Positions 49,728 to 54,945 of a DNA stretch of 54,945 nt are shown here, piece after piece. The stretch spans positions 1-54,945 of the forward strand of contig CAJTLC010000017.1 of the NCBI GenBank assembly GCA_910576995.1, written 5' to 3'. Below the pieces are notes generated by a model. That model saw nothing but the letters and a program-made list of their open reading frames with translations, did not search any database and was not told where the DNA came from. The position numbers and the translations under genes are program-made. The DNA is from an uncultured Ruminococcus sp. GTDB taxonomy: Bacteria > Bacillota > Clostridia > Oscillospirales > Ruminococcaceae. The stretch's first letter is position 1, and the number at the start of each line of letters is the position of its first letter.

Positions 49728-50602
49728 ACGCTGATAAAAAAAGCGGAATCATACTGAAATGCTTGGGGGGACTCTACACGGTAGAGTCCCCTGACGGCAT
49801 ATATGAGTGCAGGGCAAGAGGCGTATTCCGCAGCAGAGGCATAAGTCCTTCCGTAGGTGATAACGTTATTGTCAGCGGCGGCGTTATATCGGAGATAGAG
49901 GAGCGCAGGAATTTCATTATAAGACCTCCGCTTGCAAATATAGATCAGATTGTATTTATAGTTTCTGCGGCAAGTCCCTCGCCCAATTTTCTGCTGCTTG
50001 ATAAATTTATAGCGATAGCGGAATATAAGGGTATCGAGCCTGTTGTGACGATAACTAAAGTCGATCTGGCGGATTGTGCGGAGATACGGGAAATTTATGA
50101 AAAGATCGGCATAAAGGTTCTTATTGTTGATTATGAGAACTGTTCTTCTGTAGATGAAGTGCGAAAGCTGCTTGAGGGGAAGATAAGCGCTTTTACCGGA
50201 AATTCCGGTGCAGGCAAGTCAACGCTGCTGAACGCTGTCGATCCGACGCTGAATATTCCCACGGGGGAGATAAGCAAAAAATTGGGAAGAGGCAGGCATA
50301 CTACTCGGCACGCAGAACTTTATAAGCTGAAAGGCGGAGGTTATATTGCCGATACTCCGGGATTTTCCACATTTGAGACAAATCGCTATGAAATAATCCG
50401 CAAAGAAGAACTGGCAGGCTGTTTTCGGGAATTTTCGGAGTATATCGGGGAATGCAGATTCCGCGACTGTTCCCATACCTGCGAAAAAGGCTGCGCGGTG
50501 ATAGAGGCTGTGGAAAATGGCGATATTCCGAAACTTCGTCATGAAAACTACCGTATGATGTACGATGAAGCAAAGCAATTGAAGGAGTGGGAACTGCAAT
50601 GA
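49721..50602 (+). CDS. rsgA: Ribosome small-subunit biogenesis GTPase RsgA
   Basis: 293 residues. A circularly permuted GTPase: TKVDL (G4) comes before TGNSGAGKSTLLN (G1) and DTPGFSTF (G3). There is an N-terminal OB fold and a C-terminal zinc knuckle (CRFRDCSHTCEKGC). It helps 30S maturation. I chose ATG 49721, which overlaps the prkC stop, giving coupled translation. Confidence 0.95.
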   Translation: MVNADKKSGIILKCLGGLYTVESPDGIYECRARGVFRSRGISPSVGDNVIVSGGVISEIEERRNFIIRPPLANIDQIVFIVSAASPSPNFLLLDKFIAIAEYKGIEPVVTITKVDLADCAEIREIYEKIGIKVLIVDYENCSSVDEVRKLLEGKISAFTGNSGAGKSTLLNAVDPTLNIPTGEISKKLGRGRHTTRHAELYKLKGGGYIADTPGFSTFETNRYEIIRKEELAGCFREFSEYIGECRFRDCSHTCEKGCAVIEAVENGDIPKLRHENYRMMYDEAKQLKEWELQ

Positions 50603-51231
50603 AAAGCTGTATTATTTTTGCGGGCGGTATAATCGAAGGTATAGACGCTCTTGACGGTGAAGGGTTAAAAGACGCGGATTATATAATATGCGCCGACAAA
50701 GGTTATGAATATGCAAAAAAACTGGGAATAAAGCCTGATCTTATAGTTGGCGATTTTGATTCTTACGACGGCGAATTGCCCGAAGATACAGAGATCATCA
50801 GGAGCGTTCCCGAAAAAGACGATACGGATACGCTTCTTGCGGTGAAGAAGGCGATATCTGCGGGCTGTACAGATATTATGCTTTATGGCGGACTCGGAGG
50901 AAGATTCGATCATACTTTTGCTAATTTGCAGACGCTTATATATGCGTATAAACATGGATGTTTAATGGGAATTTTTGATATTGATAATGTATTGTGCGTA
51001 TTTGGAGAAGGAGAATGGGATCTGCCAAAGTTCGATGGACTTTATCTTTCACTGTTTTCATTAACTGAAAATGCTGTGATCGATAAGCTTTCCGGCGTGA
51101 AATATCCCCTCGAAAAATACAATATGTCACAAGATTTCCCGATAGGCGTCAGCAACGAGGTAACTTCCGATAAAGCATATCTGCGCATTTCTTCGGGACT
51201 CGTGCTTGTTGTCTATTCTGCATTCACATAA
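50599..51231 (+). CDS. thiN: Thiamine pyrophosphokinase
   Basis: 210 residues. VGDFDSYDG, EKDDTDTLLAVKKA and GGLGGRFDHTFANL are the ThiN/TPK motifs. It makes thiamine diphosphate from thiamine and ATP. ATG 50599 overlaps the rsgA stop by 4 bp, with AAGGAG upstream. In Bacillus rpe lies between rsgA and thiN; it is missing here. Confidence 0.93.
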   Translation: MKSCIIFAGGIIEGIDALDGEGLKDADYIICADKGYEYAKKLGIKPDLIVGDFDSYDGELPEDTEIIRSVPEKDDTDTLLAVKKAISAGCTDIMLYGGLGGRFDHTFANLQTLIYAYKHGCLMGIFDIDNVLCVFGEGEWDLPKFDGLYLSLFSLTENAVIDKLSGVKYPLEKYNMSQDFPIGVSNEVTSDKAYLRISSGLVLVVYSAFT

Positions 51232-51281
51232 TTTTGCAGTATGAATATAATGGAATATGCCAATTTAAGGAGGGATTACAT

Positions 51282-51368
51282 ATGAAAATAGTTGTGATCA
51301 AAAGTCCAAAATTTTTGTCGGGCATTCTCAGGGCAATTTTTAAGATCAAAAAGGAAGAGGAAGTCTGA
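51282..51368 (+). CDS. spoVM: Stage V sporulation protein M
   Basis: A 28-residue amphipathic peptide, MKIVVIKSPKFLSGILRAIF plus a charged tail. It matches Bacillus SpoVM (26 aa) at I6, K7, P9, K10, F11, L12, G14, I15, R17 and A18, including the helix-kinking proline. SpoVM binds the convex forespore membrane and recruits SpoIVA to start coat assembly. AAGGAGGG precedes the ATG. Its place after thiN is the same as in Bacillus. Confidence 0.9.
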   Translation: MKIVVIKSPKFLSGILRAIFKIKKEEEV

Positions 51369-51418
51369 AATCTTGTATTCAGAACCTGTATTCATAGGAT
51401 AAGCAGGAGGAATTTAAA

Positions 51419-51955
51419 ATGCATCTTGAAGAAAAAACACTTAAAAGTGAAAAAATTTACGACGGCAGAATTTTTACCATATTCCATGATACCGTTGAAC
51501 TTGAAAACGGAAACGAAGCGATACGCGACGTTTTGATTCATCACGGCGGCGTCTGCGTTTTGCCTGTAACGGCTGAAAATGAGATTTTTTTGGTGAAACA
51601 GTTCCGATATCCGTTTCACACTGTCACTCGTGAAGCGCCTGCCGGCAAGCTTGAAAAGGGTGAAGATCATGGAGAATGCGGCAGACGCGAGCTTCTTGAG
51701 GAAACGGGCTGCACTTGCGACGAATATATTTATATGGGCGAAATGCTGCCGACTCCAGCGTATAATTCGGAGATCACTCATATGTATCTCGCAAGAGGTC
51801 TTCATTTTGAGAAGCAGAAGCTTGATCCCGATGAATTTCTTGATGTGGAACAGCTTCCGCTGTCGGAAGCTGTTCAGCTTGTAATGGACGGAAAGATCAA
51901 AGACGGAAAAACGCAGGTAGTTATTTTAAAAGCTGCCAGAATATTGGGAATTTAG
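51419..51955 (+). CDS. Nudix hydrolase, probable ADP-ribose pyrophosphatase
   Basis: 178 residues. The complete Nudix box is GKLEKGEDHGECGRRELL followed by EETG, preceded by REAPA, as in ADP-ribose pyrophosphatases (NudF type). It hydrolyses ADP-ribose to AMP and ribose 5-phosphate. AGGAGGAATT precedes ATG 51419. Confidence 0.92.
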   Translation: MHLEEKTLKSEKIYDGRIFTIFHDTVELENGNEAIRDVLIHHGGVCVLPVTAENEIFLVKQFRYPFHTVTREAPAGKLEKGEDHGECGRRELLEETGCTCDEYIYMGEMLPTPAYNSEITHMYLARGLHFEKQKLDPDEFLDVEQLPLSEAVQLVMDGKIKDGKTQVVILKAARILGI

Positions 51956-51959
51956 AACA

Positions 51960-52119
51960 TATACTTGACTCTATTGCAAAATGTCCAAAGAATGCTGAAC
52001 AGAAATTTCGTATGTCAAGGCGGAGGAGGAAAGCGTGCTGACGCACGGTGACGACGACAACGCAGACAGACGTAATTTATGCCGCAAGTTTATCCATTGT
52101 TATTTCGCGGATTAGTATA
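51960..52119 (+). repeat. Inverted-repeat element C3 with the 49-nt core
   Basis: The left arm and core (52017-52065) copy C2 with about two differences in 120 bp. From about 52082 the right arm differs from C2 and no longer pairs well with the left; it ends with the inverse of TATACTAAT, as in element D. It separates the Nudix gene from the spoVG terminator. Confidence 0.85.
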
Positions 52120-52123
52120 AATT

Positions 52124-52147
52124 AAGCCTGCCGTTATTGGCAGGCTT
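52124..52147 (-). terminator. Terminator of spoVG
   Basis: AAGCCTGCC / GGCAGGCTT, a perfect 9-bp stem with a 6-nt loop, 7 bp past the spoVG stop. On the minus strand it is followed by AATTTATA. Confidence 0.8.
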
Positions 52148-52153
52148 ATTGCG

Positions 52154-52474
52154 TTATTCTATGTAGGCGTTTTCCGCCTCAGCAGACATTGCCTCGCTTT
52201 CTTCTTCAGCGGCGAGCAGGGCTGTCTGCCGCTCATAAGCTTCAAGAATACTTTCTTCCAACATTTTTCTTGCAGCAGGTGTGATAGGATGAACTATGTC
52301 GCGAAAAATACCATTATCGTCCTTGCGGCTGGGCATTGCAACGAAAAGTCTTTCTTCACCCCGAACTACTTTGATGTCATGAATGGCTATCATATCGTCA
52401 ATAGTAACTGAAATGACCGCACGAAGTCTTCCGGTCAACATGAGCCTTCTGATTTTTACGTCTGTAATTTGCAT
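52154..52474 (-). CDS. spoVG: SpoVG family RNA-binding regulator
   Basis: 106 residues. MQITDVKIRRLMLTGRLRAV, VTIDDMIAIHDIKVV and FVAMPSRKDDNGIFRDIVHP are the SpoVG core. SpoVG binds nucleic acid and affects sporulation, septation and virulence genes in Firmicutes. ATG 52474 has a perfect AAGGAGG. The acidic C-terminal tail (EEESEAMSAEAEN) is longer than in Bacillus. Confidence 0.95.
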   Translation of the reverse strand: MQITDVKIRRLMLTGRLRAVISVTIDDMIAIHDIKVVRGEERLFVAMPSRKDDNGIFRDIVHPITPAARKMLEESILEAYERQTALLAAEEESEAMSAEAENAYIE

Positions 52475-52552
52475 TGTTAATACCTCCTTATGACATACAC
52501 TCCAAAAAGAATCCGCTGTCAAAAAAACTCCATTTAAACAGATTCTTACAAG

Positions 52553-52581
52553 CAGCGCCGTCATTCGGCTTTGCGGCGCTG
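52553..52581 (-). promoter_or_regulatory. Hairpin in the spoVG leader
   Basis: CAGCGCCG / CGGCGCTG, a perfect 8-bp GC-rich stem with a 13-nt loop, within the 5' leader of about 140 nt between promoter and start. No T-run follows, so it is more likely a stability or control element than a terminator. Confidence 0.45.
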
Positions 52582-52622
52582 TCTATAGCCAAGCTGCTTG
52601 ACCATATATGTCCTATTCTTAT

Positions 52623-52651
52623 ATTATAACTCATAATTTAAAAAAAATCAA
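52623..52651 (-). promoter_or_regulatory. Promoter of spoVG
   Basis: On the minus strand TTGATT and TATAAT are 17 bp apart. This reads as a housekeeping promoter, whereas Bacillus spoVG uses sigma-H. Confidence 0.6.
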
Positions 52652-52739
52652 TACAAAAACAAAAATATTCGTAAAATCTGCGTTTATTTTATCTTTTTTG
52701 ATCAGCTTGAAAAAATTTCAAAAATATTTTAAATTGCTA

Positions 52740-52768
52740 TTGAAATAAATACTAAAATATAGTATAAT
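52740..52768 (+). promoter_or_regulatory. Promoter of murC-lexA
   Basis: TTGAAA and TATAAT 17 bp apart, about 50 bp before murC. I saw no clear SOS box of the Bacillus type (CGAAC-N4-GTTCG) here. Confidence 0.65.
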
Positions 52769-52820
52769 AATAGAATAGCATAACTATGCCTTGTAACTTT
52801 CAGAAGAAAGGTGATCAATT

Positions 52821-54248
52821 TTGGACAGAAATATTTTAAACGGAAAAAAGCATATTCATTTTATCGGTATCGGCGGTTCGGGAATGTACCCTCTCGCGCA
52901 GATACTTCACGGTCAGGGGTATTATCTTACCGGCTCTGATAATAACGAAACGGAAACTCTCGACGCCGTAAGAAAAATGGGCATTCCGGTATATATCGGA
53001 CAGCGCGCCGAGAATATAGGAGACGCCGATCTTATCGTTCATACTGCCGCAATCATGGCTGATAATCCTGAACTTACGGCGGCAAAAGCAAGCGGAGTGA
53101 CTGTGCTTGAACGTGCTGATCTTCTCGGAATAGTCACAAGCTGGTACGACAGAGCGATATGTGTTTCGGGTACTCATGGAAAAACCTCCACCACATCTAT
53201 GATCACTCAGATAATGTATACTGCCGGAATTGATCTTTCAGCTTATATCGGCGGAAAACTGCCATGTATAGGCGGCAGCGGAATTGCAGGAAAAAGCGAT
53301 ATTCTTGTTTGCGAATCCTGCGAATTTGAAGATCATTTTCTGAAATTTTTCCCCGATATTTCTGTAGTTCTCAATATTGACGCCGATCACCTCGATTATT
53401 TCGGAACGCTTGAAAATATTATAAAGTCGTTCCATAAATTCAACGAAAATACCTCAAAATGCATTATTATAAACGGTTCGGATAAGAATTCCATGGAATC
53501 TCTGAAAGGCGTTGAGGGAAAGGACATAATCACTTTCGGCAGCGATTCTTCATGCGATTATTATCCCGAAAATATCAAGCATGAAAACGGCTTGCTTACG
53601 ACCTATGACGCCGTTTATAAAGGCGAAAAGCTTGGAACTGTAACTCTTCATGTTGCAGGTATCCATAATGTTCTTAATTCTCTTGCGGCTGTCGCTGCGG
53701 CGCGTTACTGCGGCGTGGATTTTAAGTATATCGCAAAGGGACTTGAGGATTTTCGCGGAGCAAAGAGAAGGTTCGAAAAACTGGGCGAAGAAAAGGGGAT
53801 AACGGTCGTTGACGATTACGCGCATCATCCGACTGAATTGGAAGCAACTCTCAGGGCTGCAAAAGAAATGAATTTCAATAAGGTGTGGGCGATTTTTCAG
53901 CCGTTTACTTTCAGTCGTACAAAGCTTCTTCTTGACGATTTCGCAAAGGCTCTCAGTATAGCCGATCATACGGTGCTTACGGATATTATGGGAAGCCGCG
54001 AAAAGAACATTTATGGAATTTTTACTCGTCATCTCGCTGAAAAGATCGACGGATGCATATGGTTTCCGCAAAATGAAGATGAAGAGTGGAGTGACGAGCG
54101 CAAATATTTTAATTTTGAACAGGTTTGCGATTATGTATGCGAAAACGCTTCGGAGGGCGATCTGGTGATAACTCTCGGCTGCGGCGACGCTTACAAAATA
54201 GCTAAAATGATACTGAAAAAACTTTCGCAGGAGGATAAAAATGTCTAA
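52821..54248 (+). CDS. murC: UDP-N-acetylmuramate-L-alanine ligase
   Basis: 475 residues. N-terminal FIGIGGSGMYPLAQIL, ATP loop SGTHGKTSTTSM, and the C-terminal DDYAHHPTELEATL block. It adds L-Ala to UDP-MurNAc in peptidoglycan synthesis. The start is TTG 52821 with AAAGGTGATC upstream. It overlaps lexA by 8 bp. Confidence 0.95.
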   Translation: MDRNILNGKKHIHFIGIGGSGMYPLAQILHGQGYYLTGSDNNETETLDAVRKMGIPVYIGQRAENIGDADLIVHTAAIMADNPELTAAKASGVTVLERADLLGIVTSWYDRAICVSGTHGKTSTTSMITQIMYTAGIDLSAYIGGKLPCIGGSGIAGKSDILVCESCEFEDHFLKFFPDISVVLNIDADHLDYFGTLENIIKSFHKFNENTSKCIIINGSDKNSMESLKGVEGKDIITFGSDSSCDYYPENIKHENGLLTTYDAVYKGEKLGTVTLHVAGIHNVLNSLAAVAAARYCGVDFKYIAKGLEDFRGAKRRFEKLGEEKGITVVDDYAHHPTELEATLRAAKEMNFNKVWAIFQPFTFSRTKLLLDDFAKALSIADHTVLTDIMGSREKNIYGIFTRHLAEKIDGCIWFPQNEDEEWSDERKYFNFEQVCDYVCENASEGDLVITLGCGDAYKIAKMILKKLSQEDKNV

Positions 54249-54822
54249 GGAAAGGGAAATGGAAGTTTTTAACTTCATAAAAACAAAATTGAGCAAGGGT
54301 ATATCCCCGTCCGTAAGGGAGATTATGGAGGCGTGCGGATTCAAATCGACTTCCACAGCTCACAGATATATAAGTATGCTGGAGAATGAGGGGCTTATTG
54401 TCAAAGAAAATAATCTGAACCGTTCGCTCAGACTGCCTAACAGTTCTGCGGCGTCTGTACCCGTGCTGGGAACTGTTACGGCAGGACAGCCTATAACGGC
54501 GGTGGAAAGCATTACGGGATATATAAACTTTGAAGCGGAAGGCTGCGACGCAAACGACCTTTTCGCTCTCAAAATACGCGGAGAAAGCATGATAAACGCC
54601 GGAATACTTGACGGAGATATTGTTATCGTTGAAAAAGGGGCTTATGCAGAAAACGGCGATATCGTCGTTGCCTTCATTGACGGCGAGGACGCTACGGTTA
54701 AGCGTTTTTTCAAGGAAAACGGCAAATATCGCTTGCAGCCTGAAAATGATTCGATGTCGCCAATAATTCTCGACGAGTGCGAAGTTCTTGGAAAAGTTAT
54801 CGGATTGAAACGGTATTATTAA
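54241..54822 (+). CDS. lexA: LexA repressor
   Basis: 193 residues. Winged helix SPSVREIMEACGFKSTSTAH, the Ala-Gly self-cleavage site in GTVTAGQPI, catalytic Ser in RGESMINAGILDGD and Lys in DGEDATVKRFF. It represses SOS genes and cleaves itself with RecA-ssDNA. It overlaps murC by 8 bp and probably shares its transcript, with TAAGGAAAGG just inside the gene and CGCAGGAGGAT as the ribosome site. Confidence 0.95.
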   Translation: MSKEREMEVFNFIKTKLSKGISPSVREIMEACGFKSTSTAHRYISMLENEGLIVKENNLNRSLRLPNSSAASVPVLGTVTAGQPITAVESITGYINFEAEGCDANDLFALKIRGESMINAGILDGDIVIVEKGAYAENGDIVVAFIDGEDATVKRFFKENGKYRLQPENDSMSPIILDECEVLGKVIGLKRYY

Positions 54823-54839
54823 AATTTTAGAGTTTGTGT

Positions 54840-54940
54840 TTTGTATGCTGACAAGGAAAAAACACGCAGGAATACTGTCGCACCACGGGTGTTCCCTTCG
54901 GTCATATATCAAGTGTTTTTGACGAAGTTCAGCATACAAA
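54840..54940 (+). repeat. Inverted-repeat element E after lexA
   Basis: The ends TTTGTATGCTGA and TCAGCATACAAA are perfect inverted copies. The interior 54848-54882 matches B1 19002-19036 in inverse at 29 of 35, and TTTTTGACGAAGTT (54916-54929) is the exact complement of a B1 segment at 18979-18992. It may extend to the window edge. Confidence 0.75.
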
Positions 54941-54945
54941 TTTGC

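Noticed and set aside
51380..51397. Single end resembling element B (AGAACCTGTATTCATAGG)
   Set aside because: No inverted partner and three mismatches in 18; at most a remnant.
1..54945. tRNA, rRNA, CRISPR, prophage or transposase genes
   Set aside because: None recognised on either strand by reading; the mobile-looking DNA is confined to short non-coding inverted repeats.

Overview
The window looks like chromosomal DNA of a spore-forming, plant-fibre-degrading Firmicute of the Ruminococcus / Oscillospiraceae type. The evidence is two dockerin-bearing family 9 cellulases, a dockerin-bearing beta-helix protein, diaminopimelate synthesis through DapL, a type III glutamine synthetase, an IspH-S1 fusion, the sporulation proteins SpoVM and SpoVG, and a Bacillus/Clostridium-type yicC-to-spoVM gene cluster. 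No rRNA, tRNA, CRISPR array, prophage or transposase gene was recognised. Promoters of the TTGACA-17-TATAAT type are easy to see.

Layout. 0.1-1.6 kb (minus): an uncharacterised protein and a PQQ-type beta-propeller. 1.7-3.8 kb (minus): dapL-dapF. 4.1-10.1 kb (plus): glnN, a small AT-rich membrane protein, asnB and pyrB, so ammonia assimilation and aspartate use. 10.3-12.1 kb: a GntR(YtrA-type)-ABC transporter operon behind a palindromic operator. 12.2-15.4 kb (minus): a secreted dockerin protein with two Cthe_2159-like domains. 15.6-18.9 kb: a 53-residue ORF, a LacI regulator, a DUF5662 protein and a GH3 lipoprotein. 19.4-27.5 kb: tepA, ftsK/spoIIIE, a YgiQ radical SAM protein, a ComEC-like metallohydrolase with DUF3006, an HI0933-type flavoprotein and a CmpB-like membrane protein. 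27.5-30.8 kb: cmk-plsC-ispH/S1. 30.8-32.1 kb: two small membrane-anchored proteins. 32.2-38.0 kb: two cellulosomal GH9 enzymes of different architecture. 38.2-51.4 kb: yicC-remA-gmk-rpoZ-priA-def-fmt-rsmB-rlmN-prpC-prkC-rsgA-thiN-spoVM. 51.4-54.8 kb: a Nudix hydrolase, spoVG (minus) and murC-lexA.

The structure least explained by genes is a set of short non-coding inverted-repeat (MITE-like) elements. They sit at 3951-4045, 15910-16080, 18923-19089, 19217-19353, 20101-20215, 38161-38222, 47194-47353, 51960-52119 and 54840-54940. Their ends differ, but internal modules are shared. A 49-nt core is identical in two copies, and 48 of 49 positions match in a third copy whose flanking stems are unrelated. 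A second interior module is shared between the elements at 18.9 kb and 54.8 kb, which have different ends. Several elements lie in probable 5' leaders (lacI, tepA, yicC operon) or between co-oriented operon genes (prpC/prkC, tepA/ftsK). This mosaic family is my best candidate for something undescribed.

Other points are an aspartate carbamoyltransferase carrying only the PyrI-like zinc domain, a perfect internal Shine-Dalgarno at the IspH/S1 junction, a PriA whose DEEH motif reads DEEG, and an N-terminal dockerin on a double beta-helix protein. All calls come from reading sequence by eye; no database search was run.
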